From Gnetum montanum (lineage: Eukaryota > Streptophyta > Gnetopsida > Gnetales > Gnetaceae): a stretch of 64,000 bases of DNA. The translations under genes were made by a program, and so were the position numbers. Positions 36,001 to 48,000 of this stretch are shown piece after piece. The notes beneath the pieces were generated by a model. That model saw only the letters and a list, made by a program, of their open reading frames with translations, ran no database searches and was not told where the DNA came from. The stretch lies in contig MNCI01028288.1 in the NCBI GenBank assembly GCA_015680685.1, positions 133,073 to 197,072 on the forward strand. The letters are read 5' to 3'. Every line of letters starts with the position of its first letter. The first letter of the stretch is position 1.

Positions 36001-39000
36001 TTTTGGCCATTTCGGGCCACGACGATAGTTTAGGTTGTTTCAGGCTGTTACGATAGTTTAAGGCCATTCCGAGCCCTTGCGTTGCTAGTTTAAGGCCGTA
36101 GTGGGCTGTTGGTGATAGTTTAAGGCCGTTCCGGGCCGTTGCGGTAGTTTAAGGCCATTCTGGGCCACAGTGATAGTTTAAGGCCATTCCAGGCCCTTGC
36201 GTTGCCAATTCAAGGCCATAGCAGGCCGTTGGGTTGTAGAATTAAAGGTGATAGTTTTAGGCCATTCTGGGCTGTTGCAATTGTTTAAATGTGATAGGTT
36301 TAGGCCATTCTAGGCTGTTGCGATTGTTTAAATGCGATAGTTTTAGGCCATTGCAGGTCGTTGCGATTGTTTAAACGCGATAGTTTAAGGCCATTCTAGG
36401 CCGTTGCAGTAATTTAAGGCCATTCTAGGTCCTTACATTGCCAATTTAAGGCCATAGCGGGCCATTGGTGATCTCTTTGTTTTTTTTTTGTAATTTTAGC
36501 TTTTATAATTTTTGTGCATTTTGATGTTTTTTCTTAAATAACTGCAAAAATATGAACTAATCAAGCGAGTGCGTAAACTAGCAGATGAATGTGTAAACAA
36601 AGCAAATAAATGTATAAGCAAAACGAAACAATGTGTAATCAAAGGAATCAGGCTAAATGTAAATGCGTAAACAAATGCGGTGTAAGCGAAAGGTAAAATA
36701 CATGATGTGTAGAAGTGAAGGGCAAGTAGGCACCTAGCACGTTTCGGGCTAAGGGGGTACCTTAGTCGTGCAGTTGCTTCCTAATCTGGTGTGGGTTATG
36801 GGGCACGTAGGGCCTAGGTTGCACTATTGGGTAGTCTTCTTGACCCTTGCTCACTACATTGAAGGGCAATTCTGCCCACAGGGCATCTTTTGGTAGGTCA
36901 TTGGCTTCTTCTGTCCTTTCAGGTGTGTCAGCCTCATGCATTTCGTTGTCTTTCTTTATTGTGAACGCGTCATTAGGGAACTCCACCTCTAACCCTTGCT
37001 CCATATTGATGTTGTTGATAGCCAAAGGTGTAGCGTTATCACCATAGATGATAACTTCACCACCTTTGTACGGAAGGTGGATTTCTTGGTGGATCGGAGA
37101 GGAAACAACTTGTAATTGGGCCAGCCATAGCTGCCTAGAATTAAGTTAAAGCCTGACATTTCCTCTACGACAATGAATTTAGCAGTGGTGGAGAATTCTT
37201 CCTCTGCTACAAAGGCTATGGTGATAGTACCCCTAATGATGATGCATGACCCATTAAAGGACTTCAGGCATATGGTTTTCGTTGGCTTGATTTGATCTAC
37301 GAGGCCTAGTTTGTCAACAACGGTGTACAAAATTATGTTTGTTGCTGCCCCGTCATCAACGTGCACTCTCCGAATCTTGCATTGCCTGACATGTATGGTG
37401 ATGAACATGGGGGCTCTTATGACCTCACCCTTCATAGAGTCGACCTTAATTGCCTCGTTGCAAAAAGCTAGGGATGTTGGACTTGATTCTTGTGGTGCAA
37501 GATGCAGCATCACTGCATGGATGGAATTCTCATCTACAGGGATGTCCTCCATGACAAGAATAGAGATCAACATTCGCACTAGTGCTTCATGGTGGGTAGA
37601 TGAGGTCATGATTAGGTCATAGAGGCTCAACATTATGTTCTTTTGTTTGAGTGCTTGCTTAACTTGGGCTAATGCATCCATGAAGTCTTTGCCATTAGTT
37701 GCGTTTTTATTGGCTTTGACTTCTTCCATACACCTTAAGAGACAAATTTTGTTCAGAGGCGGCTTAGGCTTTGCTTGCTTGGCCTATTTGGGGACCTTAG
37801 TGCTTAGTTGTGGTTTGCTAGTTGTGGCCCTTTAAGTTGCTTCGGCCATAGGGATTGCAAAGGCAAGGATCGGCTTCGATGGACCAAGCATCTTTGGTCT
37901 CATTGTTGCTTAGCCATTTCGTCTGTGAGGCGTTCGTTGGGCCTCTTGCATTGCCATCCAGTGGGTCTACCCATGTTGTCGATGGGGTTGGCCCTTGGAT
38001 GAGAAGGGGCCAATGCGTTGCCCACTACTGGGCTTCGGGTAGGTGAGGGGCCAACATGTAATGGTGGCTAAGAAATTGTTGTTGCGACATGCTATGGGAC
38101 CCTGACCACGAAGGGTGTCGTGGGTGTCTGAGGTGGTGCTCTAACAACAAAGGGGGGCACCGAACTCGTGGAGGTTAAGGGGACCCTTGCACTACTGGGA
38201 GGCACTCAGACCACAAAAGGCTGTTGCACTGGTTTTGACTTGTCACCCATGCTAATGGTGTTTATGGCATAGCCAGTACCATCTACATTTAGAGGGTCAT
38301 TGTACACCATCATGGATTGGTTCTGGCACCTAATCGGGTTTGCCGTGTCAAGCACTAGTTCGCCTCTATCTATCATCCTTTGTAGATTGTCTTGCAAAGC
38401 TCGACATAAGTCCATGCTATGACTGAACAACTGGTGGTAATGATAGAATTGGTCCAACTTGAAGTGTTGTGGGACTAGGGGCTCATTTGGTGCTGCTGAG
38501 GCAGGATTCCTCAACAACTTGTAGTACCTATCATGCCTTTTGCAGGCATCCTTAGACATTTGCTTATGTTGGATGCGCTTGGCTTTCAATAGTTGATCTA
38601 GTAGTTTTGAGGGTTTTAGTGGCAACAAGGTATACTTTGAGTGATCCTTGCGCTCAAAGTTGGGCCTTTGGTTGACTTGTGTCGTGGCCACTGTAGATGT
38701 GGGTGGGTTGGTTGCCTAGGCGCCAGAGTTGGCAACTTTGTGAATCAGGGCTTTCCAGTTGGTTGCTTTAGCCTCTATGGCTACCGTTGCTACTGTTGCA
38801 TTTTGCTTTCTTGCATGCTTGTTGTTGTAGGCCACATAGGTTGGGTCCTTGCTAGCTTGTGCTGTGTCTTCTATTCTCTTAGTTTGGGCAAAGGCTTGGC
38901 TTAGGGATTGCGGGTTTAAGTAGTACAATTTTGACTTGATGAAGTCATTAACTGCACCCTTAAAGATAGCCAAGAGATATGCCTCGGCTATTGGCTCTCG

Positions 39001-42000
39001 TATTTCGTTTAATGAGGCACTCCAGTGTTGAATAAATTTTTGCATGGGCTCTAGGTGGCCCTGCTTGACCTGCGTTAGTTGATCGAAGGTTGCTTTTGGC
39101 TTCAAGTTGTACTTGAAGCGCATCACAAACTAGCTTAAGAGGTCTTCCAGAGAGGAAATAGAACCTTTGGGCAGTGCTCGGTACTAGTCTAGTGCTTTGC
39201 TAGTCAACGACATGACAAATACGCACGTGATGGCATGTGGCTAGGCCTGCAACAGTAGGCACTTGGACCTAAATGTGACTATATGCACATTGGGGTCTCC
39301 TTCACCATTGTACTTGGTGAATTGGGGCAGCAGGACCCAATTGGCTCAGTTAGGGGTACGACTGTAGGACTTATAGGGTCATCCTAGTAGAAGTCCACCA
39401 CCTTGATGGTTTCAGAGGAAGCAGCTTTGAGTCACCTCACCTCCTCCATCAAACTTTGGATCAGCTGGAATGCTTGATCCAAGTTTTGAGATGTGCTAGC
39501 TAGTTGCATTGGTTGTGCTATCTATTGTGTTGGTTGTACGGCCCAAGGTCAGATTGCTAGTTCCGGAGCCACGGGATGCAGTTGATGCGTTGGCTATGCT
39601 ATGGGCATAGTCATTGGGGCAAGCCATGCATGCATGGATTGGACTGACATTGAGGGCATTGACAAAATAGGCAGGATGTAGGGTGCTTGAGTCGTTTGGG
39701 GCCTAGAGACAGGCCCTGCGTGAACGTAGGGCTAAGCTAACATGATTGTTGCTGGCAAAGATGGCTAGGTAGGTTGAGATGATGCCATGAAGGGGAAGCT
39801 AAATGGAGCTGTTGCATCATATTGCATGCATTGCGTTTGATGCGTTGCCACTACAGGTGTTGACCTAAGCCTGATGGAGTGGGAAGGTGATGCTAGTGTT
39901 ATAACCATCTTAGGTAGGATGGCTGAACTGAATCGAGGGGTGGCTGGACTGGGGAGTGGTTGTTGGAAGATAGTGTGGAAGCGGCTCTCATGTTTGGAGC
40001 AAGCTTCAAACTTGTCTTCTTTCTCCTGCAGGGCTTCCTCATAGTTAGTTCCCACGTCGTGCTCACTTGCTTGGATGAGCAAGGATAGCAACTGGTGGTG
40101 GGGCTCTATGAGCATGATGATGTTGAACGAGGAAGGGATATACTCTCGTTCGTCCTAGTGGATTAGTTCAAAGTCCTGTTTTGCCTCCATGTTAAGATGA
40201 TCCACAAGTAACCCTGCTTGGATCTTTGCATATATAAAGTTGTATTGTTCATTGCTGAGCATGACATACCTTGGGTCTTGGCCGTGTAGCCTAAGGAATT
40301 GCCTTGGTCCTACCATCATGAGATTCCCAAGGTTGTCATTCCTAGCCTCTTGTTGGATGTTAAAGGTGTCAAGTGTGTTTGACATCAATGTTGAAGGCTG
40401 ATATGGATTCATGGTCACAAATCAAGTTGTGAAAGGGAGAGCTGTGGGTTACTGGTTGTAGAGTATTGTGGACGACATTGAAACTGACCCTATTTCAACT
40501 AACACCACTGACTACATTGACTACGCTGACTACGCTCTCCATGGACTACACTCTCTACGTTGAGAGCTGACTACACTCTTCACGGACTACACTTTCTACA
40601 CTAAGAGCTAACTACGCTCTCTATGCTGAGAGAACGGAGATTTAGGAAAATAGTGGAGAGAAGTGTGATTTGGGTTGCTACGCGGGGTCCCTGTGGGATA
40701 GACTATGGGGTCCAATCTACACTGACGAGTTGATAGATAGCTACAATGTAGAGAGCATGCAAGACAACCACAACGGAGTTCGAAAAAGTGGTTCTGCCCT
40801 CCTTCTAGTGCCAGAAACTATAGCGATCGAAAATGTCAACAACTGGAACACCAAGGTCGACAAGCGCACAACCTAACCCTAAATCCACGTGAGGGCTTGC
40901 TAGAGGCGGAGACGGGATGCCCTAAATGGTCTTGTTGATTGAACAGAGACTTACCAGATGTAATTGGGTGCATTGTGGTTAGCCATGATGTTGATGTGAA
41001 ATAGTGCTAAGTGTTCAAACAATGTCAACAGTGTTAACGATGTCAAGCGTAGTCAAGTTTTTCAACGAAAACAAGGGTGTCAACATGCGGGGACTGCCAC
41101 TCGAGTGTAGTTGTAGGTGCAGCTATGTGATGAAACAAGTGCACAAATGAAATCTTAAAAATGCAAAGAGAGAGAGAGGCAGAACACCACCCTAAATGGG
41201 GTTGAGCGTAGTTAACACCAAAAGGGGTTAGAAGGTACATGCGGTACAACAAGTGTAGTGGACAGCATAGTCATAGTCTTAGGGGTGTCTGGCTGCAAAA
41301 ACTAGCACTCGCCAGGGTGTCTACGTTTGCTAGGTTGGTTGCCGCAGTGTACTATTGGCTGTGGTGTTTTAGTGGATTGCGGTGGTTTGCAGTAGTTTGT
41401 AGCTTTGCCAATATGCCTTTGGTTCTCTCCCAAGCACTTGTTAGGTTTGCCAAGTCTTTGATTTGGCAATTTGCTAACCTTGAAAACTTTGAGGGTGTGG
41501 GTATTTATAGGTTTAGGGTTAGTGCGGAATGCGGGATGACTACACATGGTGGAGGGGATGGTTGGGACTATGCTCTCCACTGGGCTGGTGGGGTTGAGCA
41601 TAGTTACAATTTTGGGCAAGAGGGAATGCAAGAGAGAGAGATTTCATTGACTACACTTGCCAGGGGTGAGTTGACTACATTGGTGTGCCGTTGTTGTGCT
41701 GTGGAGGCCGTAGGAGGCTGTTCAAGTTGACTATGCTCTCCATTGAGGGTTGACTATGGTTTGGGGCAGTGGAGAGCGTAGTCTTGGGACTTAGAAAAAT
41801 TTTGCAAAAAACTTGCTTCTTGCTAACTACGCTCTAGGTTGGGGGAGACTGTAGTCTCAATGCTGGTGAAATCTGGGCTTTTTGGCAGACTACGCTTCCC
41901 ACGGGAGGTTGACTACACTCCCAACTGGGGGTGAGCGTAGTCTGGGACTTGCCAAAACTTGTGAAAAGCTGCCTTTTTGTTGACTACTCTCTTCACTAGA

Positions 42001-45000
42001 AACTGACTATGCTCTAGGGCAATGGACAGCGTAGTCTTAGCACTTAGAAAAATATGCTGAAAAAAACGGCCTTCGTGTTGACTACGCTCTAGGGTAGTGG
42101 AGAGCGTAGTCTTAGCACTTAGAAAAATTTGCAGCGATTGACTTTGTGTTGACACTTAGAAAAAATTGCAAACTTGGCCTTCGTGTTAACTACGCTCTCC
42201 ATGAAGGGCTAACTACGCTCTGAGGCAGTGGGGAGCATAGTCCCAACACTTAGAAAAAATCTGAAAAAAATGGCCTTATGCTAACACTTAGACAAATTTG
42301 TAGTGGAGATGCTATAGTCTGGATTTGGTGGTGTTTCAATGAGACCTTAATACTTTTCATAAGTTTAAGGGTTAATGTATCAATAGCAAATCTTTTGTCT
42401 TTAGTAGTATTATGATATCTCAAAGACTAGTATAGCCAAGGGTGATGGCAAATCCTTTCTGTCACTTGGGAAGCTAGAAAACATAAAGCATTTGTGTGAC
42501 TCACTTTTTCAAGTTTTATTTTACAATCAACACCAATGGATGTGGTTGGATGTAATTCTAATCTACTATGTTTTTGCCAAACAAGACCATTTAATCTATA
42601 ATAGGCTTCAAACAATGACTGGGAATAAAAAATATATAGGTTTTAACAACTTTGCCTATGCAATGTGGCATTGCATTCCCACATTGAGGGTCAATTAACT
42701 CAAAGAATGTGGTCATCATTTGGTTGTGAGTTGGGTTATTTTTAGATTCTAAGCTACACAAAGCTTGGCTCAACCATAATTTTTGAACTATACCTTGATA
42801 TACCCCTAAGTTAGGTGACCAGGGATCATACTTGAGGTAGGTACACACTTCTTTGGGTGTTGTGCAACTCAACCTCCTTGGGTTCAATGGCTCAAGATGT
42901 TAAGTCAAAGTAGGCATATGTATAGGTATGGTTGGATAGTGGTGCTCGTCTCCACATCTAGAGCAGGGTGTATGCAAAATATATAAACAATGTAACACAT
43001 CCATTCAAGGTATTGGGATGAACATATTATTATAAAAATGATTAGTTAATAATCCCCAGAAATACTGCATATTTCACACAAGACACACCAATCATATGTA
43101 TCATCCACCTAATTACTAATTGGGAATTTAGGTGAATTCCTTATCCTAAGGCCCAAAGAACTTCTAATCATAATTCATGTGGCTTTATTTTATGGAAGGC
43201 AAATAAATATACATGATCACACATATTTGTTGTCCTTTCTCTACACAAGTAAACGAACATAATTGATGATAAATAAATGGGGTTAGCATTTTGAAACAAG
43301 AATAAATAAAGAATATTTGTACTTTGTAGCGAAAACTTAACTATAACTAACAAACTGTACAAAACCATTCATTATGCATTAAAAGGCTTATTTTAAGGAG
43401 ACTTCCAGGCTTCTAAGATTCACTATCCTCAACTTACCATAAAGAGAAGATAACTATGCATTTCAAGTAAGTTCTTAAATGCCATATAAGAAACTAGCTC
43501 ACGAGTTAGAGCACACAGATTTGCTTCTCATGTGAAAATCAACCAATGTTCCCTCTAATTTTAAGGCATTCTAAATTTGGCACACATAGTATGAGGGTAG
43601 TGCTTGAATTCTCGGCAATTAAATATCAGTATAGAGGAAAATGAGGGCCAAGAATAAATCTGAAATTCTGATCAACACAGTTCATGGAAGTGGGGATTTC
43701 CCAATGTTCTCTATCAGCCTAAGGCAATTTCAGTGTCTGAAATTTCCGTAATGGGAAGGCAGAATCATGGAGAATAAAATACCAGCCATAAAAAATTAAG
43801 TCTTTCTTTTCTCTAGTTACAGACTCTGATATATTTTTTTGTGAACAGAGAACAGTCACAATCTCTTTCTCTCTTTCTCTCTGTTTTTCGAAGGAAATAT
43901 GTAGGACAGAGAACATACCTTTAAAGCTGACTATTCATCATTATTATTTAATTTTTTTCTTAATGGAATCAGAAAACAGTAACAGAGGGTAACAACCATG
44001 AAAGAAAAAGTAGCAATCTTTAAACTAGGGACAATCATCATGAAAAATAAAAATTCTTATTTTAAGCACATAAAATAAGTAAACTACATGAGCTCAAGTG
44101 CAAAATGAAAAGGAGAGACAAGTAAAAACTAAAATGTACCAAGCTTGAATGCCATGATGGATGAGTATGGTGCTAAACTTTGAGATCTTCATTATTACAT
44201 TTTCCAGCCTCTCAAGTTTTCACATTGAGTGAAATGTAGGCTAGAACAAAGGGCATGCCAGCTCTCTTGAAAACCCCTTAAAAATTTACCACAAAAATGC
44301 TTAAACAAACAAAACATGTGCACTTCACAAAATACATAAAAAATCATCAATATGCATAGTTTCTTTCTATTTTTAAATGAGTACTCAATGGAGCCTTTCG
44401 TTATTTAGTTGTCACATACCAAGTCCCTCCAACCCTACAACATCTTGTAGCCCACACAAGGAGAACACCTGGGTTGGATAAAATGATGGTGGCTAACATC
44501 ATCAAATGCCTTTAAGAACTAAGCCCTTGTAGCCTGCACAAGAGATCACTAGCATTAGATAGAATGATTTTTTATTCTATCTAACAAAAACATGATAAAA
44601 CAAACATGAAATACCAAGTGCACATGACCAAAAGAAAAATGCTAACTCTTAAGCTCAATACATAGGATCATCACCTAGAGGCTCAATGTTCATCTCACAA
44701 GGGTGGGGTCCTGGGAAGGTTAGTGGATGAGTGAAAGCCTAACCGCTTAAGCTCAATACATGCATGCCAGAAATCAGATCTAAGATTTATGCAAGACCCC
44801 AAGCATGACTCACAACTCACAAGAAATGTCACATGCTCATGAAAAATTCCTCACTTGTTTGAGCCAATACAACAACAAACACCTACTAAAAATTTNAATT
44901 TTGTGAAAGGGTTTTGGCTGCACCTAAGACTTGCAGCTTGAAGTTGATTCTTAAGGCAACCATGTGGACAGCAACCTAAGCTTGAATCGTCTTCTCCCTC

Positions 45001-48000
45001 CCTAAATTGGCCAACCTCATTATAGAGGTGTATATTCCAAACCTTGGCTACACATAAATTTTTAGTAGGTGTTTGTTGTTGTATTGGCTCAAACAAGTGA
45101 GGAATTTTTCATGAGCATGTGACATTTCTTGTGAGTTGTGAGTCATGCTTGGGGTCTTGCATAAATCTTAGATCTGATTTCTGGCATGCATGTATTGAGC
45201 TTAAGCGGTTAGGCTTTCACTCATCCACTAACCTTCNTCTCTCATGAGGAAGTGGATATGTGAGAGTGACAATACTTAGAGAGCCACATGTCCCCTATTA
45301 TATGAGTTGTTTATGTCTTTTTCAGCCATTAATATGAAGTGGACAATTAGCATATTAAAAAAAAAATCATTATAAGCATATCATAAAGCAGACATTACCA
45401 TTCCACATTAATGTTTTTTGCAGCCCCATCATTTTAGCTTGTTTTAAGTCACTTTTACTTTATAGGTTATGGGGTCTTCCTAATTTATTTTTGGCCTTTC
45501 ATTTATTTTTCACATTTCCTATAATTTATTTAGTGAAAATCATTGATACGAAACTTTTTGTATATCCAACCTTTTACATATGTCAAGCTAGTCATAAGAA
45601 GCACAAACATGCCATAGGTATGCTAGAAATTAATATTTTAATTGAATTAAACAAATATTGGCCCACAAAGTACCATTTTAATTGGTTAACATTAAAATCT
45701 CAAAATCTAGGATTGAAATTGAGAAACTAATTATAGATCTATACTCTAGATGTAAAATTGACTTAGCCTACTAAATTTGAGTGTGATCTAATAACTTTGA
45801 AGTTTTGACAAATTTTAATTAATTAAATATTCAATAAATTAAAAATGCTAACTAAACACCAAAATAAACTATGGCTCTACATTATATTAATTTCATAGTA
45901 TTATTCTAAAATAATGTTAGACTTTGCCATGGTCATTTGTTAATAAAATATATATTTTTTAACTTAAAATAATAAATAATTAGAAACTAAGTAGTAAACT
46001 TGCTTATGTCATCTAATCAAAAGTCTTCATATTACCTAGAAACATTAGGCACATCTACAAATATATATAAGCTTTAAAACAAGTTCAAGTCTAAATATTT
46101 ACTAGAGTATTAAGGTCACATGCACAAATGTGGGGCACTACAATTATTCTTGTAGGTCCATTGCCAAGATGTATTTTTGTGCATATATTTTTCAAATATG
46201 ACATGAAATTGAATAGTGCACATGTTGAGATAGAATCAATGTTAAGTAGATGTACTCCCAATTTCATGCTAATGTTGGCATTGAGGGGGTGATTGTTGGA
46301 ATACATAGTAATGCCAACATAGGCATTTGAAGAGTATTTTCTTCTTCAATGAACCTTGGATTAGCATATGAGCAATCACATGTATAAATTGAGATGAAGG
46401 GTAATGGAATTGACTGCTTGAGTGTTTGCCCTAGTTTGATAGGGGCTCAAGACTTGTTTTGAGTTTTTTGTCTTTGTCTTTCCATTATGGCTTCAGATGT
46501 GGTTGGTTTTGTTTTTATTGTGCTGATCATATTTGTACATAAGCAAGTCATATTCTAGTAGATAAGGCTTGCAAGCCTACCAGATTAGGAATGCAATATT
46601 AATAATTAAATGAACCCCACTGAAAAGTGCTTTTAAATATAGAATCAATCTTCTATGCAGGGATGTTAATCACCATCTTGCTAGCATATTAGTTGTGTTA
46701 GCATTTGTGATACAATTGCATTCTTGTTCAATTTTGAGCTTTTAGTTTAAAGAATACAATCCAAGCTTCTATATCATAGACAAAAGACAGTTAAATGCAT
46801 TTGTTAAACAACAGATGCTTGTTTTCTATTGTAGAGCATATTGAAAGAGTACATACATCATCATCATCTTGGAATTTTTATTCCATCTTATGATGGGTTG
46901 ACCATTAAGGCAGGTTAAGGTGTGGGTCAATAGACTCAGAAGGTGAGATGGGTTGAATGAGTTCTTATAAAAATAACAAAATTGAAATTTCACGCTGGAA
47001 ACAAAATATAAATGCTAGAAATTACAAACAAATCAGAACTCACTGACCGATGTGCATGGTCAAGCTCACCATAATCTTTTATTACCTAGACATGAAAAGT
47101 GGTAGAGGACACCATGGTGGTGGATTCTCAGATTACACACACTCCTTGCAGGGTGAACAAGCACTCCAAATTTGGTATACCACAAGACTCCCAAGAACCT
47201 AGCAGGTCAAGTCAAACGGTGCTCTTATAAGATACACTGGAACCCCTTAGTGTGATACAAGTCCCTTAGGACAGTAACTTTGGGAACCTTGCAAGGCTCA
47301 TCAAAGCCCCTCAAGGCAAACCAAAACAAATAAGAATTTTCTCCACAAAGAAAACACAAAGCTCCTTGAAGCAAGAATGAATGAAAACAAGTGTGTAGAG
47401 ATTCATCTAGAAGCAGATCTACATTACAACCACATAGCTAGGGAAAAATACATGAAGCCCTAATGAAATGAAGTGCCCAATCAAAGGAAGAATAAACAAT
47501 TCAACATCCAACACAAGTTGGAGCAAGATCAAAAGTTTGTGTTGCAGCTGCCAGCTTCTTTCAGCCCTTTGTGTTTGAACTTGCCTCAGCCACAAGAGAA
47601 TGCATAGGCTGGAGTAATGGCAACATGTGAGAGATGGATGCCATTTGAAATCAATCAAGTGTTCTCTTTCTAATCCATGTCCCATCCTTCCTTTTGAATG
47701 GACATACCCTGAAAAATCTCAGAAACATTGAAGTCAACTAGAGTTCCAAAACAGTAAGAAGAATCCTTCTATTTTTTATGCAAGATGAGGTGGACGTCCA
47801 CTTTGGACTCAGGCAGTTCTTGGTTGGGATGCTTGCTTCATTGGGGATGTTCACCCTATGCTCCCGGGATATTCAGTAGGGATCCTACATGAGGTTGATG
47901 TCCATCCTAGTAGAGATGTTCAGCCTGCACATGGGTTCAGCCTTTGTTGGGACATCCACCCTTCCAGGGATGTTCACCTTGGGAATAGGCCAACTTCAAA

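Larger units (their letters stand above)
32393..42338 (-). mobile_element. 9,946-bp gypsy element (Tat-like gag-protease), minus strand, perfect TSD
   Basis: Two direct LTRs (32393-33840 and 40819-42338) frame the element, and ATGAG occurs directly outside both ends (32388-32392 and 42339-42343). In its own orientation it reads LTR, primer-like site, leader, gag, protease, tandem repeats, LTR. No reverse transcriptase, RNase H or integrase was recognised between the protease and the 3' LTR, so it probably depended on another element, like the gag-only LTR elements known in plants. It sits inside the element at 31,004-46,620. Confidence 0.85.
31004..46620 (+). mobile_element. low-coding LTR retrotransposon hosting a nested gypsy element
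   Basis: The left LTR (31,004-31,323) and right LTR (46,294 to about 46,620) share blocks such as CATATGTATAAATTAAGATGAA / CACATGTATAAATTGAGATGAA and CTTGCTTGAGTATTTGC / CTGCTTGAGTGTTTGC. A primer site (TGGTATTAGAGC, initiator-Met type) follows the left LTR, and a polypurine tract (TTGAGGGGGTGA) precedes the right. After removing the nested 9.9-kb element the interior is about 5 kb, with no capsid, protease or reverse transcriptase that I can read. Non-autonomous or very old. Confidence 0.7.

Noticed and set aside
44715-45236. MITE or foldback transposon
   Set aside because: Arms are perfect, bordered by Ns and lack target duplications; an assembly artefact fits better.
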